A DNA stretch of 64,000 nt from Sphingomonas aurea (GTDB taxonomy: Bacteria > Pseudomonadota > Alphaproteobacteria > Sphingomonadales > Sphingomonadaceae): assembly GCF_030678875.1 (NCBI RefSeq), contig NZ_JAUUDS010000004.1:124001-188000 (forward strand), in the 5' to 3' direction. The position numbers and the translations under genes are program-made. This document shows, piece by piece, positions 45,498 through 55,305 of the stretch; the stretch's first letter is position 1; each line of letters begins with the position of its first letter. The notes under the pieces are model-generated. The model was not told the DNA's origin and searched no databases. It was given only the letters and a program-made list of their open reading frames with translations.

Positions 45498-46486
45498 CTG
45501 CGCTCGACCCGATCCTCGCCGCCCGCTTCGCGCGGATCACGCTGGACCATATCGGCCGCGAATATCCCTATAAGCTCGACCATATCCTGACCGGTCCTCA
45601 CGACGCCGTGACCCCGGCGACGCTCCACCCGATCTTCCACGGCAGCTTCGACTGGCACAGCTGCGTCCATGGCTGGTGGCAGCTGCTGACGCTGCGTCGG
45701 CTGTTCCCCGACCTGCCCGAGGCGGAGGCGATCGCCGCGCGCGCCGACGCGAGGCTAACCCCGGCACTGGTCGCGGGCGAACTTGCCTATCTCGACCGGC
45801 CGATGAGCGCGGGGTTCGAGCGGCCCTATGGCTGGGCCTGGCTGCTCGCGCTCCATGCCGAGGCCATGCGCCACGACGCACCATGGGGTGGGGCGCTGGC
45901 CCCGCTCGCCGCCGCCTTCGCCGCGCGCTTCGCGGCCCATCTGCCCCGGCTGACCTACCCGATCCGTGTCGGCACCCACTTCAACACCGCCTTCGCCCTG
46001 ATGCTGGCGCGCGACTGGGCGGTCGAGCACGACGCGGCGCTGGTCACGCTGATCGACGACCGCGCGCGCGACTGGTTCGGCCAGGATCGCGGCTGTCAGG
46101 CGTGGGAGCCGTCCGGCGACGACTTCCTCTCCCCCGCCCTGACCGAGGCGCTGCTGATGAGCCGCGTCCTGCCCGCGCCCGCGTTCGCGAAGTGGTTCGA
46201 CGCGTTCCTGCCCGACCTGTGCCGGGGCGAGCCCGCGACGCTGTTCACGCCCGCCCATGTCTCCGATCGCAGCGACGGCAAGATCGCGCATCTCGACGGC
46301 CTCAATCTCAGCCGCAGCTGGTGCTGGCGATCGATCGCCGCCGCGCTCGGGGCGGCTCATCCGGTCGCGACCGACATGGCGGAGGCCGGCCGGCGGCATC
46401 TCGCCGCCAGCCTGCCGCACCTCGACGACAATTACATGGGCAGCCACTGGCTCGCGACCTTCGCGCTGCTCGCGACGGTGGGCTGA
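45494..46486 (+). CDS. DUF2891 family protein
   Basis: A 330-residue soluble protein of the DUF2891 family. The family signature HGSFDWHSCVHGWWQLL lies near residues 50-67, with further conserved blocks RPYGWAWLL, GTHFNTAFAL and GSHWLATFA near the end. The fold resembles an alpha/alpha toroid, as in glycoside-processing enzymes. No signal peptide is seen. It is last in the oxoprolinase-DUF969-DUF979 operon (ATGA overlap). Its activity is unknown. Linkage to an oxoprolinase suggests processing of a pyroglutamate-containing or cyclic amide compound. Confidence 0.85.
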   Translation: MTALDPILAARFARITLDHIGREYPYKLDHILTGPHDAVTPATLHPIFHGSFDWHSCVHGWWQLLTLRRLFPDLPEAEAIAARADARLTPALVAGELAYLDRPMSAGFERPYGWAWLLALHAEAMRHDAPWGGALAPLAAAFAARFAAHLPRLTYPIRVGTHFNTAFALMLARDWAVEHDAALVTLIDDRARDWFGQDRGCQAWEPSGDDFLSPALTEALLMSRVLPAPAFAKWFDAFLPDLCRGEPATLFTPAHVSDRSDGKIAHLDGLNLSRSWCWRSIAAALGAAHPVATDMAEAGRRHLAASLPHLDDNYMGSHWLATFALLATVG

Positions 46487-46503
46487 TCGCGCCGATCCGG
46501 ACC

Positions 46504-47271
46504 CTACCCGATCGTCACGCCCACCACGCGCCAGCCGCCGGCCTCGCGCTCGAGCGTGACCGTCTCCACCGCATCCGCCTCGTTGGCGAAGCTGGTGCTA
46601 AACTTCACCACCTCGTACCCGTCCGGCGGAGCGGGCAGGTTTTCCTGGCTCAGCAGGGTGCGTGAGATCATCTTGCCCAGCGGCACGCGGACCTTCTCCG
46701 ACACCGTCACCCAGACCTGCGGCGTGTTCAGCTTGCGAAACGCCGCCCCGGTCATCCGGTAGCTCTCGTCCCAGCGCCCCTCGTCGACCAGGACCAGCCA
46801 GCGTCGCGCCGCGTCGGACACCTCCGACGGCGCCACCGCTGTCGCCGCGGGAGGCGGGGCGGCGACCTGAGGCAGGGCGGCAAGGGCGAACAGGCCGAGG
46901 ACGAGGGTCATGAGCACGACTCCGATGAAGATCGCCGGACGGTGTGCCGCCGGGCGTGCGCCGCCGACCGGCGCTGTGCCCTGATCCGCGTCCGGCCCGC
47001 CCGGGTCACCCCCGATCCTGTCGTCCGCAAGTAAATCGGGGTGCGCGGCGCCGCCCCGACCCTCCGCATCCAGCAGCAGGCGTGCCGCCTCGCGGCTGCT
47101 CGACACCGCCAGCTTCCGCCGCGCGTCGCGCAGCCGCTCGTTGATCGTGTGGACCGACAGGCCCAGGCTGCGCGCGGTCGATTTCGCGTCGTGCCCACGC
47201 ACGATCAGGCGAAGCGTCTGCTTCTCCTTCTCGGTCAGCGCCGACAGGCGTTCGTCCACCGGCGCGATCAT
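46504..47271 (-). CDS. LuxR-type HTH, membrane-anchored DUF4019 regulator
   Basis: A 255-residue protein with an unusual order. An N-terminal LuxR/GerE helix-turn-helix (8-65: LTEKEKQTLRLIVRGHDAKSTARSLGLSVHTINERLRDARRKL) precedes a Pro/Gly-rich linker, one membrane span (about 113-134) and an extracytoplasmic DUF4019 domain (150-255). It would be a one-component regulator sensing in the periplasm and binding DNA at the membrane, like ToxR or CadC but with a LuxR head. It is convergent with the DUF2891 gene (18 bp apart) and divergent from paoA, so it may control the molybdenum enzyme. Confidence 0.85.
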   Translation of the reverse strand: MIAPVDERLSALTEKEKQTLRLIVRGHDAKSTARSLGLSVHTINERLRDARRKLAVSSSREAARLLLDAEGRGGAAHPDLLADDRIGGDPGGPDADQGTAPVGGARPAAHRPAIFIGVVLMTLVLGLFALAALPQVAAPPPAATAVAPSEVSDAARRWLVLVDEGRWDESYRMTGAAFRKLNTPQVWVTVSEKVRVPLGKMISRTLLSQENLPAPPDGYEVVKFSTSFANEADAVETVTLEREAGGWRVVGVTIG

Positions 47272-47406
47272 CGTCCACGGCCTAGGCCGCGCCCATCGCC
47301 ACAGCTACCCTGAAAAATTTGTAGCCGCGCAAACGGGATGTGCGGCGGCACCATCCATGTTAGCCTTACGTTTCCGACGCGCGCAGTCGGCGGAACGGAG
47401 GCAAGC

Positions 47407-47909
<503 letters not shown>

Positions 47910-47913
<4 letters not shown>

Positions 47914-48899
47914 CCCCCTTCAGCTACGCCCGCGCCAACGACGCGGCAGAGGCGCTGCAACTGGGTCGGGACGCCGCCGCAGCCTATCTCGGCGGCGGCA
48001 CCAATCTGGTCGACCTGATGCGCGAGACGGTGGCGCGACCCGACCGGCTGGTCGACGTGTCCGGCCTGCCAGCCGACATCGCGGAAACCGAGGACGGCGG
48101 ACTGCTGATCGGCGCGGCGGTGCGCAACACCGCACTGGCCGAGCATCACGCGGTGCGGACGCGCTATCCGATGCTGTCGCGCGCCATCGTCGCGGGGGCA
48201 TCGGCGCAGATCCGCAACATGGCCACGGTCGGCGGCAATCTGCTGCAACGGACGCGCTGCACCTATTTCTACGATACCGACGGCTCCCGCTGCAACAAGC
48301 GGGCGCCCGGATCGGGATGCGACGCGCGCGAGGGGTTCAACCGCATCCACGCCATACTCGGCGCTTCCGACGCCTGTGTCGCGACGCATCCGTCGGACAT
48401 GTGCGTGGCGCTGGCGGCGCTCGACGCGACTGTGCATCTGGAGGGGAGCGGAGGCGCGCGGAGGCTGCCCTTCGCCGACCTGCACCGCTTGCCGGGCGAC
48501 CGGCCTGACATCGACACCGTGCTGGAGCCGGGCGAGCTTGTCACCGCGGTCGAGCTACCGCCGCTGCGCCTTGCCGCCACCTCGACCTATCGCAAGGTGC
48601 GCGACCGGGCGAGCTACGCCTTCGCGCTGATCTCGGTCGCCGCCGCGCTGGAGCTGGACGGCGACCGGATCGCCGACGTGCGGATCGCCTTCGGCGGCGT
48701 CGCGCACAAGCCGTGGCGCGCAACCCGCGCCGAGGAGGCGCTGCGCGGCGGTCCGGCGACCGATCAGGCGGTCCACGCGGCGGCGGCGCTTGAGTTCGCC
48801 GACGCCCGGCCGCTGCGCGACAATGCGTTCAAGCCGGCACTGGCGGCACGGACGCTCGCCGCCGTGCTCGGCGGCCTGGCTCGGGGAGAAGCGGCATGA
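47910..48899 (+). CDS. paoB: FAD subunit of molybdenum aldehyde oxidoreductase
   Basis: A 329-residue FAD-binding subunit. FAD motifs are YLGGGTNLVDLM (about 26-37) and TVGGNLLQRTRC. Four cysteines at 117, 128, 137 and 156 in the insert CTYFYDTDGSRCNKRAPGSGC match the extra [4Fe-4S] cluster of PaoB, which separates it from the usual xanthine dehydrogenase FAD subunit. The C-terminal CO-dehydrogenase flavoprotein domain begins with YRKVRDRASYAFALISVAAAL. Coupled by 4-bp overlaps on both sides. Confidence 0.93.
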
Positions 48900-51238
48900 G
48901 CATCGTCGACACCGCCAAACAGGCTGCGCAGGGCCTGATGCAGGGCGCGATGGAGAAGCTGGTGCCGCTCGCCCCCGACAGCTGGATACCGGGCGGCGTT
49001 CCCGACCCGCTGATCGCGCGCAAGCACGGGCTGATCGGCACGCCCGTCTCGCGCCTCGACGGTCCGCTGAAGGTAAAGGGCGGCGCGCGCTTCGCCGCGG
49101 AGTACCGGTTCGACGACATGGTCTATGCCGCGCTCGTCTACGCGACGATCCCGCGCGGCCGCATCGTCGCGATCGATCAGGCGGCGGCCGAGGCAGCCAC
49201 CGGCGTGGTCCTGGTGATGACCCACCGGAACGCGCCGCGGATGAACACGCCCGCCGTGTTCGGATCATCGCCGACCGCGGTCGGACCCGCCGACCTGCCG
49301 ATCCTGCAGGACGACCGTATCCATTGGAATGGCCAGCCGATCGCCTGCGTACTGGCAGAGACGCAGGAACAGGCGGACCACGCCGCCTCGCTCATCGCCG
49401 TCACCTATGATGAGGAGCCGTCGACCACCTCGCTGGCCGGGGCCAAGGCCAACGGGATGGAACAGGGCCTGTTCATGGGCCAGCCGCTGCTCAACGAGAT
49501 CGGCGACGCAGAGGCGGCGCTGGCATCGGCGCCGCACCGCATCGACCATGTCTACCGAACGCCGCGCCACAACCACAACCCGATCGAGCCGCACGCCGCG
49601 ACGCTCGCCTGGGTCGATGGCGGGCTGGTGATCCACGACGCCAGCCAGATGGTGACCCAGCAGGCGCAGACCATCGGCGAGGTATTCGACCTGACGCCCG
49701 ATCAGGTTCGCCTCACCTCGCCCTATGTCGGCGGCGGTTTCGGGAGCAAGGGGCTGTGGGATCATCAGGTCATCGGCGCCGCCGCGGCGCAGCTGGCCGG
49801 ACGGCCGGTCCGCATCACGCTGTCGCGGGAGGGCGTGTACCGCGTCGTCGGCGGACGGACGCTGACCGAACAGCGCGTCGGGATCGGCGCGACGGCGGAT
49901 GGCCGGTTCCAGGCGCTCATCCACTCCGGTCTGTCGGTCATGACCCCGCACAATTCCATGCCCGAGCCGTTCATCCTCGGCACCCGTGCCGCCTATGCCG
50001 CACCGAATATCGCGCTGAAGGTGGAGATCGCGCGCATGAACATGCTCGCCAACACCTTCATGCGCGCGCCGGGCGAGGCGGTCGGCACCTTCGCGCTCGA
50101 ATGCGCGGTCGACGAGCTGGCGGTGCAGATCGGCATCGACCCGGTCGACCTGCGCATCCTGAACGAGCCGGACAAGGATCCGACCTCCGGCCTGCCCTTC
50201 TCGTCGCGGCACATCGTCGAGGCGTGGCGCCGGGGGGCGGAGCGGTTCGGCTGGTCCGACCGCCCCGCCACCCCCGCCTCGCGCCGCGACGGCGAGTGGC
50301 TGGTCGGCATGGGCTGCGCCACCGGCACCTATCCCTATTACCGGATGCCCGGCGCGGAGGCACGGATCACCCTGACGCGCGACGGCGACGCTGTGCGCGC
50401 GACCGTGGAGGTCGCGGCGGCAGAGATGGGCATGGGCACCTCGACCACCACGGCGATCGTCGCGGCGGAGCGGCTGGGCCTGCCGCTCGACCGGGTCGAG
50501 GTGGCTTACGGCGACTCGGCCATCCCAGGCGCGATCATGGCCGGCGGGTCGCAGCAGACGGCGGCGATCGGTGCGGCGGTGATCGCCGCGCACAACGCGC
50601 TCGTCGCCGAGTTGCTGAAGCTCGCCGGCAATGATTCGGGATTGGCCGGCCTGTCCCCGGACGATGTCGGCAGCGTCGATGGCGGCCTGTCCAAGCGCGA
50701 CGATCCGGTGCGGCGCGAGAGCTATGCCTCAATCCTGTCCCGCGCCCGGCGCGACAGCGTGACGGTGACGGCGGCGGGTTCGCCGCCGCTCGAGCTGATG
50801 CACTGGTCGATGCACTCGCACAGCGCGCTGTTCTGCGAGGTGCGGGTCAACGCGGTGACCGGCGAGACGCGGGTCACCCGCATGCTGGGTTCGTTCGATT
50901 GCGGGCGCATCCTCAATCCCCGCACCGCGACCAGCCAGTTCCGCGGCGGCATCATCATGGGGCTGGGCATGGCGCTGATGGAGGAAACCCAGTTCGACGA
51001 GCGGAGTGGCCGGATCATGAACCCCAGCCTCGCCGAATATCACCTGCCGGTGCACATGGACGTGCCGGAGATCGACGTGATCTGGACCGACATCGCCGAT
51101 CCCCACACCCCGATGGGCGCGCACGGCATCGGCGAGATCGGCATCACCGGCGTCGCCGCCGCGGTCGCCAATGCCATCTACAATGCCACCGGCAAGCGGG
51201 TGCGGAACCTGCCGATCACGCTCGACAGGCTGCTTTAG
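48896..51238 (+). CDS. paoC: Molybdopterin subunit of molybdenum aldehyde oxidoreductase
   Basis: A 780-residue molybdenum cofactor-binding subunit of the xanthine oxidase family, PaoC-type (E. coli PaoC 732). Cofactor and substrate regions are YVGGGFGSKG, FMRAPGEAVGTFALE, GGSQQTAAIGAAV and GAHGIGEIGITG, the last holding the catalytic Glu. The N-terminal ~35 residues (MSIVDTAKQAAQGLMQGAM) are an extension. It oxidises aldehydes to acids. No PaoD-type cofactor-insertion chaperone follows; the next gene is convergent. The final stop is TAG at 51236-51238, 9 bp from the gcd stop. Confidence 0.92.
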   Translation: MSIVDTAKQAAQGLMQGAMEKLVPLAPDSWIPGGVPDPLIARKHGLIGTPVSRLDGPLKVKGGARFAAEYRFDDMVYAALVYATIPRGRIVAIDQAAAEAATGVVLVMTHRNAPRMNTPAVFGSSPTAVGPADLPILQDDRIHWNGQPIACVLAETQEQADHAASLIAVTYDEEPSTTSLAGAKANGMEQGLFMGQPLLNEIGDAEAALASAPHRIDHVYRTPRHNHNPIEPHAATLAWVDGGLVIHDASQMVTQQAQTIGEVFDLTPDQVRLTSPYVGGGFGSKGLWDHQVIGAAAAQLAGRPVRITLSREGVYRVVGGRTLTEQRVGIGATADGRFQALIHSGLSVMTPHNSMPEPFILGTRAAYAAPNIALKVEIARMNMLANTFMRAPGEAVGTFALECAVDELAVQIGIDPVDLRILNEPDKDPTSGLPFSSRHIVEAWRRGAERFGWSDRPATPASRRDGEWLVGMGCATGTYPYYRMPGAEARITLTRDGDAVRATVEVAAAEMGMGTSTTTAIVAAERLGLPLDRVEVAYGDSAIPGAIMAGGSQQTAAIGAAVIAAHNALVAELLKLAGNDSGLAGLSPDDVGSVDGGLSKRDDPVRRESYASILSRARRDSVTVTAAGSPPLELMHWSMHSHSALFCEVRVNAVTGETRVTRMLGSFDCGRILNPRTATSQFRGGIIMGLGMALMEETQFDERSGRIMNPSLAEYHLPVHMDVPEIDVIWTDIADPHTPMGAHGIGEIGITGVAAAVANAIYNATGKRVRNLPITLDRLL

Positions 51239-51247
51239 CCGGCTGCC

Positions 51248-53611
51248 TCAGGTCCGCGGCAGCGCGAAGGCCATGGTATAGTCGCCGTAGCGGGTGCCGA
51301 GCGCGCCGTGCCCGCCGGCGGTGATGACCACATATTGCCGCCCGTCACGCCCGCGATAGGTCATCGGCGTCGCCTGCGCGCCTGCCGGCAACCGGGCCTT
51401 CCACACCACCTCGCCGGTGTTCAGGTCATAGGCGCGCAGATACTGGTCGGTCGTCGCGCCGATAAAGGCAAGGCCACCGGCGGTGATGATCGACCCGCCA
51501 AGGTTGGGCACGCCGGTCTTGATCGGCACGCCCAGATGCGATCCGAACAGACCGGTGTCGCGCGCGGTGCCCAGCACCTTCTTCCACGCGATCTTGCGCG
51601 TGTTCAGGTCGATCGCGGTCAGGTGGCCCCAGGGCGGCGCCACGCAGGGCGCGCCGAAGATGCCCACCCACGCCTTCACCACCGCGACGTACGGCGTATT
51701 GTACTGGGTCTGGAGCTGCGCCTGCATGGCGTTCTCGCCACCCTGCTTCTGCTTCATCAGGGAGGCGACGCGCGGATCGTCGCGGCGCATCAGCCACAGC
51801 TTGAACGGCATTTCCATCGTGTTGACGGTCATGATCCCGCGCACCGGATCGACCGCCGCGCCGCCCCAGTCGGTGACACCGTCGAAGGCGGGATGGCCGA
51901 TGATCGGCTTCAGGCCCATCGGCTGGTAGATGCCGGTCCCCTGCGCACGACGAATGTCGATACGGCAGAACAGCTGATCGATCGGCGTCGCGCCCCAGGT
52001 CGCGACCTCGGTCGGGGCGGGCGGCGTGAAGCTGGGCATCCCGGTCGAGAAGGGCTGGGTCGGCGACACGCGCACGCCCGGCGTCGCGCCATCGGTCCGC
52101 ACCGGTCGCTCGGTGATCGCGGCGATCGGCTGGCCGGTCAGGCGGTTCAGGAAGAACACCTGCCCCATCTTGGTGGTCTGGATCAGCGCCGGGACAACCT
52201 GTCCGTTCGGCGCGCGATAGTCGAACAGCGACGGCCCGATCGGCAGATCCATGTCCCACATGTCGCGGTGTACCAGCTGACGGGTCCAGCGCAGCTTGCC
52301 GGTCGCCACGTCGAGCGCGACGATCGAGCTGCCGAACCGGTCGTCGAACGGCCGGCGATACCCGATCCAGTAATCGGGAGAGGCGTTGCCGGTGCCCAGA
52401 TAGACGATGCCGTTCGCCGCGTCCGCGGTGATCGCGCCCCAGACGTTCGGCGTGCCGCGTGTATAGACCTGCCCCGCCGGCAGTGGGGCGATCGCGTCCT
52501 GCGACCGGCCCACGTCCCATGCCCAGACTGGCGCACCGGACACGGGGTCATAGGCGCGGACCACCCCGCTTGGGATGTCGCGGTTGACGTTGTCGGTGAT
52601 CCGCTCGCCGATGATGAGGCGACCGTTCACGACCACCGGCGGGGTCGTGCCGATCTGGTCGGACGGCTTCGACGTGCCCATGTTCGCGCGCAGGTCGATC
52701 GCGCCGCCGTTCGCGAAGCTGGGGCACGGCCGTCCGGTATCGGCGTCGAGCGCGACGAGGCGCGCGTTGAAGGTCGGCGCGAAGATGCGGTGCGGGCACG
52801 GCGTGCCGGCCGGTGCCTCGAAATAGGTGACGCCGCGGCAGACCAGATAGTTGTTGCCCTGGATCTTCGCGTCCTCGTGCCAGCTCCACTTGGTCTTGCC
52901 GGTGGTGGCGTCGATCGCCTGGACGAAGGAATGCGGCGTGCAGGTGTAGAGCGTGTCGCCGATATGGATCGGCGTCGCCTCGGAATGATATTCGCGCTTA
53001 TGCTCGGTCGCCTCCGCCGGCATGGGCAGGTCGCCGGTGCGTTGCGTCCAGGCGAGTTGCAGGCGGCCGACATTCTGCGGCGTTATGTCGGCAAGCGTCG
53101 AGTAGCGGCGCCCGGACAGCGTGCCACCATAGTCGCGCCAGTCGCCGTCCGCCTCGCCCGTCGGCGCTGCCGGCAGCTGCACCGCTGGCGCGTCCTGCGC
53201 GACGACTCCTTGCCCGTGCAGCGTCAGCCCGGCGACGCACAGCACCGCTAGTCCCGCAGCGACGGCGGGCATCGCATGCCCGCGCGACCGCCACGAACGC
53301 CCGCGCAGGCCGGTCAGCAGCACCAGCACCAGCAGCACGGTGGGCGCAACCAGCCGCGGTACCAGCTGGAGCCCGTCCAGCCCCACCTCCCACACCGCCC
53401 AGATCAGCGTGCCGATCCACAGCGCGACGAACAGCCATCGCCCGAGCGGACTTTCGCGCCCGATCAGCGCTCCGCTGGCCACCATCGCGACGCCGACGAT
53501 AAGATAATAGGGCGAACCACCCAGCGAGACGAGCACCCCGCCTGCGACCACGAAGAAACCACCCAGAATGGTGATGACCCAGGCCAGGACGATGGTGAGC
53601 AGCCGTGCCAT
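51248..53611 (-). CDS. gcd: Membrane-bound PQQ-dependent glucose/quinate-type dehydrogenase
   Basis: A 787-residue quinoprotein. The first ~130 residues hold five membrane spans. A periplasmic eight-bladed propeller follows (DWRDYGGTLSGRRYSTL..., then HRDMWDMDLPIGPSL near residue 450, TGNASPDYWIG, and C-terminal GGHGALGTRYGDYTMAFALP). This is the layout of Gcd, which oxidises glucose to gluconate and reduces ubiquinone. Quinate/shikimate dehydrogenases share the form, so glucose is likely but not certain. No PQQ biosynthesis gene is in the window. The start is ATG 53611; upstream ATG 53644 would add 11 charged residues. Confidence 0.88.
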   Translation of the reverse strand: MARLLTIVLAWVITILGGFFVVAGGVLVSLGGSPYYLIVGVAMVASGALIGRESPLGRWLFVALWIGTLIWAVWEVGLDGLQLVPRLVAPTVLLVLVLLTGLRGRSWRSRGHAMPAVAAGLAVLCVAGLTLHGQGVVAQDAPAVQLPAAPTGEADGDWRDYGGTLSGRRYSTLADITPQNVGRLQLAWTQRTGDLPMPAEATEHKREYHSEATPIHIGDTLYTCTPHSFVQAIDATTGKTKWSWHEDAKIQGNNYLVCRGVTYFEAPAGTPCPHRIFAPTFNARLVALDADTGRPCPSFANGGAIDLRANMGTSKPSDQIGTTPPVVVNGRLIIGERITDNVNRDIPSGVVRAYDPVSGAPVWAWDVGRSQDAIAPLPAGQVYTRGTPNVWGAITADAANGIVYLGTGNASPDYWIGYRRPFDDRFGSSIVALDVATGKLRWTRQLVHRDMWDMDLPIGPSLFDYRAPNGQVVPALIQTTKMGQVFFLNRLTGQPIAAITERPVRTDGATPGVRVSPTQPFSTGMPSFTPPAPTEVATWGATPIDQLFCRIDIRRAQGTGIYQPMGLKPIIGHPAFDGVTDWGGAAVDPVRGIMTVNTMEMPFKLWLMRRDDPRVASLMKQKQGGENAMQAQLQTQYNTPYVAVVKAWVGIFGAPCVAPPWGHLTAIDLNTRKIAWKKVLGTARDTGLFGSHLGVPIKTGVPNLGGSIITAGGLAFIGATTDQYLRAYDLNTGEVVWKARLPAGAQATPMTYRGRDGRQYVVITAGGHGALGTRYGDYTMAFALPRT

Positions 53612-53674
53612 ATCCGCGCATTCCCTGTGATCTACGGGCCACAACGCAGCCGGCGGCGAAAAGTCCCCGTGCGG

Positions 53675-53914
53675 TCAGGCGCGACTGATCCGGTACGGCC
53701 CTGCACGAACGGACAGCGGCTGCCCCTTCCAGCTCAGCCGTACCGCACCCTCGGCAAGGAGCCGGTCGACCGCATCGTGCACGGCGGGCATCGCGTCGCG
53801 CCACGCATCGGCATGGCCGGCGGTCAGCGCGCGTGCGACCTCGCTCGGACAGACACTCGCCTCGGCGGCGCGGGCCGCGAGCAGCGCCAGGGTGGCTGCC
53901 CGCGCCTCGGTCAT
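53675..53914 (-). CDS. DUF3253 small protein
   Basis: A 79-residue protein with the DUF3253 pattern: [23 protein letters not shown], then DAWRDAMPAVHDAVDRLLAEGAVRLSWKGQPL. It looks like a small winged-helix unit. Its ATG overlaps the tag stop (53911-53914), so it is translationally coupled to a DNA glycosylase. It may be a repair or DNA-binding partner. No activity is known for the family. Confidence 0.8.
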   Translation of the reverse strand: MTEARAATLALLAARAAEASVCPSEVARALTAGHADAWRDAMPAVHDAVDRLLAEGAVRLSWKGQPLSVRAGPYRISRA

Positions 53915-54471
53915 GCCCGGCGGAAGCATGTTGCCTCGTGATCGTCGATCAGCCCGCACGCCTGCATCCAGGCATAGACGATCACCGGGCCGACGAACTT
54001 GAACCCCCGTGCCTTCAGCGCTGCCGACAGCGCCTCGGATTCGGGCGACCGGGTCGCGGTGCCGTCGCCGACGATCGGATGTCCGCCAACGAAGCTCCAG
54101 CAGAAGGCGGCGAAATCCTCGCCCTTGTCCGCCATCGCCAGGACCGCGCGCGCATTGCCGATCACCGCCTCGATCTTGGCGCGGGAGCGCACGATTCCGG
54201 CGTCGGTCATCAACCGCTCGACATCGGCCGCGTCGAACCGCGCGACCCGCACCGGGTCGAAGCCGGCGAACGCGGCCCGGAACGCCTCGCGCTTGCGCAG
54301 GACGGTGATCCAGGCGAGCCCGGCCTGGAACCCGTCGAGCATCAGCTTTTCCCACAGCGCGCGGGCATCATGCTCGGGCACGCCCCATTCCGCGTCGTGA
54401 TACGCGGCGAGCAGCGGCGCGCTCTGCGCCCAGCGGCAGCGCGGACGGTCAGGATCGATCGGCGAGGTCAT
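53911..54471 (-). CDS. tag: DNA-3-methyladenine glycosylase I
   Basis: A 186-residue alkylation-repair glycosylase that removes 3-methyladenine. Features are CRWA near the N-terminus, YHDAEWG with the catalytic-region Glu, LDGFQAGLAWITVLRKREAFR, AFCWSFVGG and VGPVIVYAWMQACGLIDDH. The zinc ligands of Tag (Cys, His, His, Cys) are consistent with C in RCRW, H in YHD, and H and C in DDHEATC. ATG 54471 gives the usual length. Coupled to DUF3253. Confidence 0.93.
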   Translation of the reverse strand: MTSPIDPDRPRCRWAQSAPLLAAYHDAEWGVPEHDARALWEKLMLDGFQAGLAWITVLRKREAFRAAFAGFDPVRVARFDAADVERLMTDAGIVRSRAKIEAVIGNARAVLAMADKGEDFAAFCWSFVGGHPIVGDGTATRSPESEALSAALKARGFKFVGPVIVYAWMQACGLIDDHEATCFRRA

Positions 54472-54508
54472 GACGCTGGTGGCTAGGCGCTTCCACGAGC
54501 CGGGTCGA

Positions 54509-55294
54509 TCAGTTCCGCGTGCCGCCGAACACCGGCGCACGCTTGCCGAGAAAGGCGGCGACGCCCTCGCGATAATCGTCGCTGCACCCCAGCACCCGCA
54601 TCGCGTCGCGCTCGGCGTCCAGCTGCGCGTCGAGCGTAGTGCCAGAGGCCGCGCGGATCAGTCGCTTGGTTTCCGCCAGCCCCTGTGCCGGCCCGGCGGC
54701 AAGCCGCTCTGCTAGTGCCGTGGCGGTGTCGATCAGCGCATCGTCGTCGACACAGTCCCAGATCAGCCCCCACGCCGCCGCCCTCTCGGCCGACAGCGCG
54801 TCTCCGGTCAGCGCCAGGCCCAGCGCCCGCGCCTGTCCGACGAGGCGCGGCAGCACCCAGGTGCCGCCCGAATCGGGGATCAGGCCGACCTTCGCGAACG
54901 ACTGGATGAACTTCGCCGACCGGCCGGCGACCACGATATCGCAGGCCAGCGCGACGCTGACTCCCGCCCCCGCGGCGACGCCGTTGACGGCGCAGACCAC
55001 CGGCTTGGGCAGGATCGTCAGCCGCCGGATCAGCGGGGCATAGTGGCGCTCGATCGACTCGCCGAGGTCGATCGGCGTGCCATCGGCCGGCGCGACCCGG
55101 TCGGACAGGTCCTGCCCCGCGCAGAAGCCGCGACCGGCGCCGGTCAGCAGGACGGCGCGAACCTCGCCGTCCTCCGCGATCCTGTCGAGTGCGGCGGCCA
55201 GTTCGCCGTGCATCGCGGCGGTGAAGCTGTTCAGCCGCTCGGGCCGGTTCAGCGTGACACGCGCGACACCGTTCGCGCGTTCGACCAGGATCAT
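54509..55294 (-). CDS. paaG: Enoyl-CoA hydratase/isomerase family protein, PaaG-like
   Basis: A 261-residue crotonase-fold enzyme. It matches PaaG, the 1,2-epoxyphenylacetyl-CoA isomerase, in GRGFCAGQDLSDR, NGVAAGAGVSVALACDIVVAG and the long block LIPDSGGTWVLPRLVGQARALGLALTG. PaaG turns the phenylacetyl-CoA epoxide into an oxepin. Epoxidase genes (paaABCDE) are absent from the window, so another CoA ester may be used. The thiolase gene lies 11 bp upstream on the same strand. Confidence 0.88.
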   Translation of the reverse strand: MILVERANGVARVTLNRPERLNSFTAAMHGELAAALDRIAEDGEVRAVLLTGAGRGFCAGQDLSDRVAPADGTPIDLGESIERHYAPLIRRLTILPKPVVCAVNGVAAGAGVSVALACDIVVAGRSAKFIQSFAKVGLIPDSGGTWVLPRLVGQARALGLALTGDALSAERAAAWGLIWDCVDDDALIDTATALAERLAAGPAQGLAETKRLIRAASGTTLDAQLDAERDAMRVLGCSDDYREGVAAFLGKRAPVFGGTRN

Positions 55295-55305
55295 CTCACG
55301 TCCCC

